This document shows positions 57,333 to 64,000 of a stretch of 64,000 nucleotides of DNA, piece by piece (positions within the stretch are counted from its first letter, which is position 1; every line of letters begins with the position of its first letter). Below the pieces are notes generated by a model. That model had not been told where the DNA came from. It saw only the letters and a list, made by a program, of their open reading frames with translations, and ran no database searches. The DNA is from Sphingomonas sp. Leaf33 (lineage in GTDB: Bacteria > Pseudomonadota > Alphaproteobacteria > Sphingomonadales > Sphingomonadaceae). The translations under genes were made by a program, and so were the position numbers. Location: assembly GCF_001421785.1 (NCBI RefSeq), contig NZ_LMLB01000001.1, forward strand, positions 1,159,962 to 1,223,961, read 5' to 3'.

Positions 57333-60300
57333 TTAGAACGACATCCGCAGCCCGGCCGTCAGGATGCGGCCGGTGCTGGCGTAGGTCTGCGTCACCGGGT
57401 TCGCCGCGTACATCGTGCGGTACTGCGCGTTGTTGGTCAGGTTGCGCCCCTCGAGCGAGAGCTTCGCCCAGCTGGTCACGTTCAGGCCCAGCGCGAAGTC
57501 GATGTTCAGCTGGTTCTCGTTATACCCGAAGTCCGCGACCACCGGCGAGTTGCAGGCGGCACCCGCGTTCGTCGTCGTGCCGACCGAGCAGGTGCCCGAG
57601 GCGAGCGGGAAGCGGTTGACGTAGCGCGTGCGGTACGCCCCCGATACGCGCGCCGAGAACACCTTGTTCTCGAAATACAGCGTCGCGTTGAACGCATCGG
57701 GCGAGGTGTTGAGGAACGGCCCTTCGGCGAACGTATTGACCGCGGTCGACGCCGCTGCCCCTTGCGCGGTCGAAAGCACCGTGCCCGTCAGGTAGTTCAG
57801 CTTCGACGTGATGTGCGTGTAGTTCGCGGTCACGCCGAACTGGTCGAACGGGGCGGGCAGGAAGAAGAAGTTCGACTGCACGTTCACCTCGACGCCGCGG
57901 ATGGTGCCGCCCGGCGCGTCGTTGAACTGACGCACCGCATAGACGCCGCCCGCCACCGTATAGTCCTTCAGCGGCTGGTTCGTGATCGAATTGACGATCG
58001 CCTGGTAGACGGCGGGTTCGAACACCGACGACAGCGGCACTTCGCCCGCGATCTGCTGCGGGAAGCTGTCGATCTTCTTGCTGAAGAGGGTCACGCCGAC
58101 GAGGCCGCCGCGACCGAAGTATTTCTCGAAGCTGAGGTCGAAGTTGGTCGCGCGGAACGGGTTGAGGTACGGATTGCCGACCGTGACCGACGGCGCCGAC
58201 CCGTTGGTCGCCAGGCCGCTCGGGAAGGCGGTCGTGCCCGGCGTCAGGCTGGCGAGCTGTGGACGCGCGATGACCTTTGCCGCGGCGAAGCGGATCAGCA
58301 GGTCGCGGACCGGCTCCCAGGTAAGGTTGGTCGAGGGCAGCCAGTCGAAATATTCGTTGGTCGCGGTGACCGGCAGGCCCTGCACGCCATCGCTGCCGCC
58401 GACGTTGCCGAAGCCCTTCACCCGCGTGCGGGCGACGCGCATACCGACGTCGCCGCGCAAGGGCGCACCGAACACGTCGAAGTTGAAATCGACCTGGAAG
58501 AAGCCTGACAGGTCCTGCTCGGTCACGGCCGCCCGCTGGCGACCATCGACGACCGCGCGGAAATCGCCCCATTTGTTGACGCAGTTGCAGTCGATGCCGA
58601 ACGCGTTGATGAACTTGTTGAGATCGGGCGCATAGAAGCTGGTCGGGGTGCCGGTGCTGACGTCCAGCCCCTTGCCGAAACCGACCGTCTGGCCGAGGTC
58701 TGTGATCGCGAGCTTCGCTTCGGCCAGCGTCGGGTTGATCGCCTCGATCGACTGGTTGCGACGGCCCTGGTCGCTGTCGAAGTCGAACTTCTTCCAGGTG
58801 GCACCGAAGCGCAGCGTCAGCTGGTCGGGGATCGCATCCAGCGCGAAGTTCAGGCGGCCGACGCGATATTCGTTGCTGACGATATTGGTGAAGTACCGGA
58901 TCGTCGACAGGCCCTTCACCAGCGACCAGCTGGCCGGGTTGGCGACGTTGAAGCCGGGGTTGAACACCGGCATGTTGCCGTCGCCGCGTTCGTCGAACGT
59001 ATAGCCATCCTGGTCGATCGCGTTGAATTCGGTCAGGAAACCGGTCGCGTCGAACTTGGACTTCGAATAGCCGAGCGTCAGGTCGGCGCGGAACCGGTCG
59101 GTGATCTCCTGCGTCGCGTTCAGCGTCCCCTGGTAGAATTCGGTCGTGCCGAACTGGGCGTCGGCGTAGCTGCGCCAGTCGACGTCATCCAGCACGAGAT
59201 AATCTGCCTGGCCTGCGGCATTGACGTTGGCGGCGCGGATCTTGGAGTTCGGGCGACCGATCAGTTCGTTATAATAGGCGATCGACTGCGCGTTCGCGAT
59301 ATAGCCCGGCGATCGGGTCGAATTGTAATAGTCGTACGTGTTCAGGTTGTTCGGATTGTAGCTCGCCTGCGTGCCGGGCAGCAGCGTCGTGCTGCCTTCG
59401 GTGCCGGCGCAGTTGACGACCGCCGACGGCACGCAGTTGGCGTAGAGCGCCAGGCGGTCGGCCAGGCCGTTGGCGGTGTTCGCCGCACGCAGCGTGTTCT
59501 GCGCGACGCGAGCATTGGTGCCGTTGCGGTTCAGGCCGATCGTGGTGATGCCGAAGTTCGTGCTGTCCTGCTTGTAGCGCGAATAGACGCCGTCGAGGAT
59601 GATTTCGGTGCGGCTGGTCGGGCGCCACTGTGCGGTCGCGGTCGCCCCGAGCCGTTCGTACGCCAGCTCCTGCCGCTGGATCGACGGCAGCGCGGGGATG
59701 ATCGTCGTCGGCGTGACGAGGGCATAGGCGGCCGGGTCGGAACCAAAGGTCGCGCCGGTGCCGGCGGTCGACGGGCGCGCGAAGCCGAAGGTGTTCGGCG
59801 TCACGCCGTTCAGCTGCGAATTGCGATAGGCGTAGTCGAACGACCCGATCGAGCGGCGATAGCTGTCGATCTGCTGTTCCTGCTTCTGGTACGCGACCGA
59901 AGCGAGGATGCCGAAATTGTTGCCGATCTTCTGCGAGATCAGCGCGGTCAGCCGCGGATTGATCGACTTGCCGTTCTCGCGATACTCGGCCTCCGCGCCA
60001 AGCGCATAGCGGCTGCCCTTGTAGGCGAGCGGGCGGCCGGTGGTCAGGTCGATGATCGCGCCCAGCGACCCTTCGTCGTTCACCGCCGCGACCGATTTGG
60101 TGATCTTCACCCCGCCGAACAGTTCGGAGGCGAAGGTGTTGAAGTCGAACCCGCGCGACCGGTTCGCGCCGCTGTCCGAATTGCTGCCGCCCGCGGCCGA
60201 CTGCGCATCGACGCCGTTCAGCCGGGTCTGCTGGAAATCGCCGCCCAGGCCGCGGACGGTGATCGTGCGACCCTCGCCGTTGTCGCGGTCGATCGAGACG

Positions 60301-60647
60301 CCGGGCAGGCGCTGGATCGATTCGGCCAGGTTGGCGTCGGGGAAGTCGGCAATGTCCTCCGCGGTGATCGCATCGATGATCTGGTTGGAGCTGCGCTTCA
60401 GGTCGAGCGCGTTTTCCAGGCTGGCGCGAAAGCCGGTGACGACGATTTCCGACGTCTCGACACCGTCGGCCGTGGTCTCTTCCGGCGCGATCGGCGACGG
60501 CTGCTGATTGGCCGGGTTCGTTGGCGCGTTGGGGGCGGGGGGCGGCGCCGTCTGGGCGCTGGCCGCGGTCGTGCCGACGATCGCAGCGATCGCCAGCGCG
60601 GTGGTCGAGACGCCGTTCATGCGGCGGATGAATGTCGAGAACATCAT
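57333..60647 (-). CDS. Large TonB-dependent receptor, carbohydrate-locus type
   Basis: A 1104-residue outer-membrane receptor. ATG 60647 (MMFSTFIRRMNG) has GGGAGGGG upstream and starts a signal peptide ending TTAASAQ. A Pro/Asn-rich linker and TSEIVVTGFRASLENALDLKR (TonB-box region) follow, then the plug with DANLAESIQRLPGVSIDRDNGEGRTITVRGL (in parts), typical of the Caulobacter/Sphingomonas oligosaccharide receptor group, and a barrel ending LRMSF. With the GH43 enzyme downstream it suggests uptake of arabinose- or xylose-containing oligosaccharides (inference). Confidence 0.94.
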   Translation of the reverse strand: MMFSTFIRRMNGVSTTALAIAAIVGTTAASAQTAPPPAPNAPTNPANQQPSPIAPEETTADGVETSEIVVTGFRASLENALDLKRSSNQIIDAITAEDIADFPDANLAESIQRLPGVSIDRDNGEGRTITVRGLGGDFQQTRLNGVDAQSAAGGSNSDSGANRSRGFDFNTFASELFGGVKITKSVAAVNDEGSLGAIIDLTTGRPLAYKGSRYALGAEAEYRENGKSINPRLTALISQKIGNNFGILASVAYQKQEQQIDSYRRSIGSFDYAYRNSQLNGVTPNTFGFARPSTAGTGATFGSDPAAYALVTPTTIIPALPSIQRQELAYERLGATATAQWRPTSRTEIILDGVYSRYKQDSTNFGITTIGLNRNGTNARVAQNTLRAANTANGLADRLALYANCVPSAVVNCAGTEGSTTLLPGTQASYNPNNLNTYDYYNSTRSPGYIANAQSIAYYNELIGRPNSKIRAANVNAAGQADYLVLDDVDWRSYADAQFGTTEFYQGTLNATQEITDRFRADLTLGYSKSKFDATGFLTEFNAIDQDGYTFDERGDGNMPVFNPGFNVANPASWSLVKGLSTIRYFTNIVSNEYRVGRLNFALDAIPDQLTLRFGATWKKFDFDSDQGRRNQSIEAINPTLAEAKLAITDLGQTVGFGKGLDVSTGTPTSFYAPDLNKFINAFGIDCNCVNKWGDFRAVVDGRQRAAVTEQDLSGFFQVDFNFDVFGAPLRGDVGMRVARTRVKGFGNVGGSDGVQGLPVTATNEYFDWLPSTNLTWEPVRDLLIRFAAAKVIARPQLASLTPGTTAFPSGLATNGSAPSVTVGNPYLNPFRATNFDLSFEKYFGRGGLVGVTLFSKKIDSFPQQIAGEVPLSSVFEPAVYQAIVNSITNQPLKDYTVAGGVYAVRQFNDAPGGTIRGVEVNVQSNFFFLPAPFDQFGVTANYTHITSKLNYLTGTVLSTAQGAAASTAVNTFAEGPFLNTSPDAFNATLYFENKVFSARVSGAYRTRYVNRFPLASGTCSVGTTTNAGAACNSPVVADFGYNENQLNIDFALGLNVTSWAKLSLEGRNLTNNAQYRTMYAANPVTQTYASTGRILTAGLRMSF

Positions 60648-60840
60648 GAAACCCCTCCCAGGATCGTCCTTGCCGGGCTCCCGTGTCGTTGCACGGGCGC
60701 TCATGGTTCCGGTGATGACACCGGTATCACAACGAGACATATTCAGGTCGTCGCAAAACGGCAAGCGCAAATAGCGACAGCGTTTCCAAGGGGCGCGGGC
60801 GCGCAGGGGCAGCGGCAACCGTGCCGAAATCGGACGCGCG

Positions 60841-60887
60841 TTAACCGCAGATTCGGGATGGCCGGAATCGTAAACGGCGCGTTAACT
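60841..60887 (+). promoter_or_regulatory. Repeated GCGCGTTAAC motifs before the 55-residue gene
   Basis: GCGCGTTAACC (ending 60846) and GCGCGTTAACT (ending 60887) are 41 bp apart. The second TTAACT ends 6 bp before the start codon, so it could be either a regulator half-site (CtrA-like TTAAC) or the -10 of a leaderless transcript. 60648-60840 holds no other clear signal besides a probable receptor promoter region. Confidence 0.3.
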
Positions 60888-60893
60888 CGCTCT

Positions 60894-61061
60894 ATGAAAC
60901 GCCGTTATCTGGTCCTGACCGACGAAGCCCGCCGTCACCCGTTCCGCCAGTCGCTGCCGCCGCAGCGCGTGGTCGCGGTGAAGAGCGACGATAATGACCT
61001 GAAGCTCTTCGCGCTGAGCTTCACGGCCTTCTTCGTGTGCTTTTACACGTTCCTCGCCTGA
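60894..61061 (+). CDS. Small single-helix membrane protein
   Basis: A 55-residue protein: basic start (MKRRYLVLTDEARRHPFRQSLPPQ), short acidic stretch and one C-terminal helix (LKLFALSFTAFFVCFYTFLA). No Shine-Dalgarno is visible; see the adjacent TTAACT. Unknown function; the N-terminal 'RRYLVLTDEARRHPF' looks conserved rather than random. Confidence 0.65.
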   Translation: MKRRYLVLTDEARRHPFRQSLPPQRVVAVKSDDNDLKLFALSFTAFFVCFYTFLA

Positions 61062-61073
61062 ACGGGGGCGGCG

Positions 61074-62363
61074 TCAGTCGCAGGCGCGGTGGAGCTTCTG
61101 CGCCAGCCAGGCGGAGACGAGGCACATCGCTGCGACCAGCAGCAGCATGTCCTGCGGTGTCACGCCGAACCCGGTGATGACCAGCACCGCGACCGCGCCG
61201 ATCGTCATGGCGCCGGCATTCACCACGTTGTTCGCCGCCACCGTGCGTGCGGTCTGGTCCTTCGTGACCGTCGTCGTCAGAAAGGCGTAGAGCGGCACGA
61301 CGAACATGCCGCCGGCGACGGCGATGGCGAGCAGCGTGGCCATGATGATCAGCGACTGCGAATGGGTCAGGAACGTCGCGACATCGTACATCTGCCCGGC
61401 CGGCGCCGGGCGGAACAGCCGCGCCTCGACCGAGAAGGCGACGACGAACGCGCCCATCGCGACAACCGAGATCGGCGAATAGCGCGCGGAAATCTTGCCC
61501 TTCAGCATCGCATTGATCGCGACCGAGCCGATCGCGACGCCGACCGAGAAGATCGCGATGGCCAGGCTCGCGACCTTTTCGTCCGCGGTCAGCACATTCT
61601 TCACCAGCGGGGGGAAGATGATGATCAGCACGCTGCCGATCGTCCAGAAGAAGCTGATCGCCAGGATCGCCAGGAACAGCCGGCGGATGTGCATCGTCGC
61701 CGATATCAGGTGCCACGACGCGGTGATCGGATTGTAGTTGATCTTGAGCGGCGGCCCCATGCGCGGCGCCGGCGGCACCATGCGGCCGGTCACCCAGCCG
61801 ATCAGCGCGACGATGATGACGAGGCCCGCGGCGGCCTCCACCGCGATCCAGCCGGCGAGCACGGTGCCCAGCAGGATCGACAGATAGGTCGCCGCCTCGA
61901 CCAGCCCGGTGCCGCCCAGGACTTCGTGATCCTTCAGATGCTGCGGCAGGATGGCGTATTTGATCGGCCCGAAGAACGTCGAATGCGTGCCGAGCATCAG
62001 CACCGCGCCCAGCATCATGCCGAGGCCCACCGACGTATAGCCGGCCTTGGCCGCCAGCAGACCGGCGGCGCCGAATACCATGATGAAGATCTCGGCGGTC
62101 TTCACCAGCCGGATGATGCGCGACTTGTCGTAGGTGTCGGCCAACTGACCCGACAGCGCGGAGAGCAGGAAGAAGGGCAGGATCGCCAGGCCCGTCGCCA
62201 GCGCGTTGAAATGCGCCTCCATCTCGGCGTCGTTGAAGATCTGGTAGGTCGCGAACAGGACCATCGCGGTCTTGAACAGGTTGTCGTTGAACGCGCCCAG
62301 GAACTGGGTGACGAAGAGCGGCAGGAACCGCCGCTCCTTGAGAAGCCCGAGGGCATTGAACAT
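61074..62363 (-). CDS. MFS transporter, lysophospholipid-transporter (LplT)-like
   Basis: A 429-residue protein with about 12 helices. MFNALGLLKERRFLPLFVTQFLGAFNDNLFKTAMV and GTHSTFFGPIKYAILPQHL are the marks of the LplT branch and of the N-terminal half of Aas fusions, which flip lysophospholipids inward across the inner membrane. The acyltransferase half is absent and no aas gene follows. GAAGG lies upstream. It is divergent from pgsA, another phospholipid gene. Confidence 0.88.
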   Translation of the reverse strand: MFNALGLLKERRFLPLFVTQFLGAFNDNLFKTAMVLFATYQIFNDAEMEAHFNALATGLAILPFFLLSALSGQLADTYDKSRIIRLVKTAEIFIMVFGAAGLLAAKAGYTSVGLGMMLGAVLMLGTHSTFFGPIKYAILPQHLKDHEVLGGTGLVEAATYLSILLGTVLAGWIAVEAAAGLVIIVALIGWVTGRMVPPAPRMGPPLKINYNPITASWHLISATMHIRRLFLAILAISFFWTIGSVLIIIFPPLVKNVLTADEKVASLAIAIFSVGVAIGSVAINAMLKGKISARYSPISVVAMGAFVVAFSVEARLFRPAPAGQMYDVATFLTHSQSLIIMATLLAIAVAGGMFVVPLYAFLTTTVTKDQTARTVAANNVVNAGAMTIGAVAVLVITGFGVTPQDMLLLVAAMCLVSAWLAQKLHRACD

Positions 62364-62508
62364 GGTACGCGGTGCCTTCGAGCGATTGTCCCCTGGCGGG
62401 TGCAATAGCGGACACGGGGGCGGGGCGGCAATGGTGGATACGTGGTGGTGCGCCGGGTCATCCCCGGTTGCCCCACGCGCAACCGCCGCGTAAGCCATCC
62501 GGGTCAAG

Positions 62509-63078
62509 ATGCTTACGCTCCCCAACCTCCTGACCCTGTCCCGCATCGTCACGGTGCCGCTGCTCGTCGCGCTGCTGTGGTGGCCGCAGTGGGAGGCGGG
62601 CTATGCCATGGCCTTCGTGCTGTACTGCCTGATGGGCGTGACCGATTATTTCGACGGCTATCTGGCGCGCGCGCAAGGCGCGGTGTCGAAGCTCGGCCAG
62701 TTCCTCGATCCGATCGCCGACAAGATCATGGTTGCGGCGGTTATCCTGATGCTGGTCGGCACCCGGTTCGAGGATCGCGCGATCATCACCGGCATCCACC
62801 TGATCGCGGCGATGGTCATCCTGCTGCGCGAGATCATGGTCAGCGGCCTGCGCGAATTCCTGGGCGGCATCCAGGTCTCGGTCCCGGTCTCGAAACTCGC
62901 CAAGTGGAAGACGACGCTGCAACTGGTGTCGCTCGGCGCGCTGATCCTGGCGGGCGCGGTGCCCGGCATCGCCTTCGTCAAGATCGTTGGCCTCGCCAGC
63001 CTGTGGGGGGCGGCCGCGCTGACGCTGCTGACGGGGTGGGATTACCTGCGCGTCGGCCTGAAGCACATGGACAGCTGA
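62509..63078 (+). CDS. pgsA: CDP-diacylglycerol-glycerol-3-phosphate 3-phosphatidyltransferase
   Basis: A 189-residue inner-membrane enzyme making phosphatidylglycerol phosphate. The CDP-alcohol phosphotransferase signature is complete: TDYFDGYLARAQGAVSKLG then FLDPIADK (D-x2-DG-x2-AR-x8-G-x3-D-x3-D). About five helices. Its TGA overlaps the moaD ATG. Confidence 0.96.
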   Translation: MLTLPNLLTLSRIVTVPLLVALLWWPQWEAGYAMAFVLYCLMGVTDYFDGYLARAQGAVSKLGQFLDPIADKIMVAAVILMLVGTRFEDRAIITGIHLIAAMVILLREIMVSGLREFLGGIQVSVPVSKLAKWKTTLQLVSLGALILAGAVPGIAFVKIVGLASLWGAAALTLLTGWDYLRVGLKHMDS

Positions 63079-63335
63079 TGGCCATCGAGATGCTCTATTT
63101 CGCCTGGGTCCGTGAAGGCGTGGGCCGGGGCAGCGAGCGGGTCGATCCGCCCGCCGACGTGGCGACGGTCGCCGACCTGCTCGACTGGCTCGCCGCGGAC
63201 AGCCCGGCGCACGCACAGGCATTCGGCGACCGCGCGAAGCTGCGCGCGGCGGTCGACCAGGCGTTCGTGCCGCTCGACGCAGGCATAGCCGGCGCGCGCG
63301 AAGTGGCGATCTTTCCACCGGTGACCGGCGGATGA
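63078..63335 (+). CDS. moaD: Molybdopterin synthase small subunit MoaD
   Basis: An 85-residue ubiquitin-fold sulfur carrier ending PPVTGG; the terminal Gly-Gly takes the thiocarboxylate. It works with MoaE to make molybdopterin from cPMP. It overlaps pgsA by 1 bp and moaE by 4 bp. Confidence 0.95.
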   Translation: MAIEMLYFAWVREGVGRGSERVDPPADVATVADLLDWLAADSPAHAQAFGDRAKLRAAVDQAFVPLDAGIAGAREVAIFPPVTGG

Positions 63336-63769
63336 TCCGCGTCACCGTCCAGCGCGAACCGATCGACGTCGCCGCCGCGCTTGCCGCTGTGGAAGCCGAC
63401 GGGGCGGGGGCGATCGCCAGCTTCACCGGGCTGGTCCGCGCCGACGACGGGGTCAGCATCCTCGAACTCGAACATTATCCCGGCATGACCGAAGCCGCGC
63501 TGACCGCGCTGGCCGAAGGCGCCGCGGCGCGGTGGGACCTGCTCGACGTGACGATCGTCCACCGCGTCGGCCCGATGCGCCCCGGCGAGCGCGTCGTCTT
63601 CGTCGCCACCGCCGCCCGCCACCGCGGCGCCGCGCTGGAGGCGTGCGCGAGCCTGATCGACCGGCTGAAGACCGAAGCGCCGTTCTGGAAGCGCGAAGTG
63701 ACGACCGAGGGCAGCCGCTGGGTCGAAGCGCGCGGTGGCGACGAGGACGCGGCGGCGCGGTGGCGATAG
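63332..63769 (+). CDS. moaE: Molybdopterin synthase catalytic subunit MoaE
   Basis: A 145-residue subunit. AIASFTGLVR, ELEHYPGMTE and the catalytic lysines in RLKTEAPFWKRE are present. Coupled to moaD by ATGA. Full length. Confidence 0.96.
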   Translation: MIRVTVQREPIDVAAALAAVEADGAGAIASFTGLVRADDGVSILELEHYPGMTEAALTALAEGAAARWDLLDVTIVHRVGPMRPGERVVFVATAARHRGAALEACASLIDRLKTEAPFWKREVTTEGSRWVEARGGDEDAAARWR

Positions 63770-63821
63770 CGATTTAGGCCGTGAACCCGTAAACGACGAC
63801 GTGCGGCGGGGGTGTTGAATA

Positions 63822-63844
63822 TCCGCTTTTGGGTGGTAAGCGGA
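63822..63844. repeat. Short hairpin TCCGCTT/AAGCGGA
   Basis: TCCGCTT-N9-AAGCGGA lies between moaE and the convergent small frame. The arm sequence is a common intergenic inverted repeat in sphingomonads (from memory). It may act as a weak bidirectional terminator. Confidence 0.4.
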
Positions 63845-63846
63845 CG

Positions 63847-63990
63847 CTATCCAAAGGCGATGATCGCCCAACCAATTACCCCGATCATCGCGACGCTGAC
63901 GGTCGCAAATGCCGCCGTGAAGACGAAAGCGATCCAGAAGTTGATCGGCTGGACGCTGCGCTCGATGCGGTGGCTCTGCGCGTAGATCAC
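63847..63990 (-). CDS. Small membrane protein at the window edge (possibly partial)
   Basis: Read on the reverse strand from GTG 63990 the frame gives 47 residues: VIYAQSHRIERSVQPINFWIAF, then a long hydrophobic segment ending GWAIIAFG and TAG at 63847. AGGA lies directly against the GTG, too close to be a normal ribosome site, and the frame stays open to base 64000, so the true start may lie outside the window. Unknown function. Confidence 0.5.
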   Translation of the reverse strand: MIYAQSHRIERSVQPINFWIAFVFTAAFATVSVAMIGVIGWAIIAFG

Positions 63991-64000
63991 TCCTGTTCGC

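Overview
The window is a GC-rich, gene-dense chromosomal stretch that reads as a Sphingomonas-like alphaproteobacterium (Sphingomonadales). The pointers are the TonB-dependent receptor types, a cytosolic-type prolyl oligopeptidase carrying an export signal, the alphaproteobacterial S10-spc-alpha gene order, and dispersed inverted-repeat families between genes. The species assignment is inference; no rRNA gene, tRNA gene, CRISPR array, prophage or insertion sequence with a transposase was recognised.

Layout. 1-15.7 kb: the end of a repeat element, a TonB-dependent receptor, a LysR regulator divergent from pirin and wrbA, an RluA pseudouridine synthase, the ribosome-rescue factor ArfB, free-Met-R-sulfoxide reductase, an RcnB-like glycine-zipper protein, a universal stress protein, then pyruvate dehydrogenase E2 (pdhC), three small genes, E3 (lpdA) and an S41-like exported protein. 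15.7-40.8 kb: the translation block, made of rpsL-rpsG-fusA-tuf; rpsJ; rplC-D-W-B-rpsS-rplV-rpsC-rplP-rpmC-rpsQ; rplN-X-E-rpsN-H-rplF-R-rpsE-rpmD; rplO; secY-adk; rpsM-rpsK-rpoA; and rplQ. 40.9-53.1 kb: prolyl oligopeptidase, a TupA-like ATP-grasp protein, guaA, a GNAT acetyltransferase, an orphan secreted protein, an ArsC/Spx-like protein, panB, a YfgM-like protein, bamB, der, a TusA-like protein and an Hpt protein. 53.1-64 kb: a 328-bp inverted-repeat element, DUF485 + ActP-like symporter, a GH43 glycosidase next to a large TonB receptor, an LplT-like MFS transporter, pgsA, moaD, moaE and a small membrane ORF at the edge.

The ribosomal block is cut into more units than usual. Five sigma70-like promoters with 17-bp spacers can be read: before rpsL, rpsJ, rplC, secY and rpsM. 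Terminator-like hairpins follow tuf, rpsQ, rpmD, rplO, rpoA and rplQ. Non-ribosomal genes sit between tuf and rpsJ (a lipoprotein), adk and rpsM (a two-component system and two small proteins) and rpoA and rplQ (two secreted proteins).

The main items for a second look are: a three-copy hairpin-linker-hairpin element found just 3' of three genes, with compensatory stem changes; a 328-bp element with terminal inverted repeats, an end of which also opens the window and whose end supplies the stop codon of the Hpt gene; a natural Arg88 in ribosomal protein S12; a 50-residue Gly/Arg-rich extension on ribosomal protein S5; and an in-frame run of hairpins at the start of the GNAT gene after guaA.
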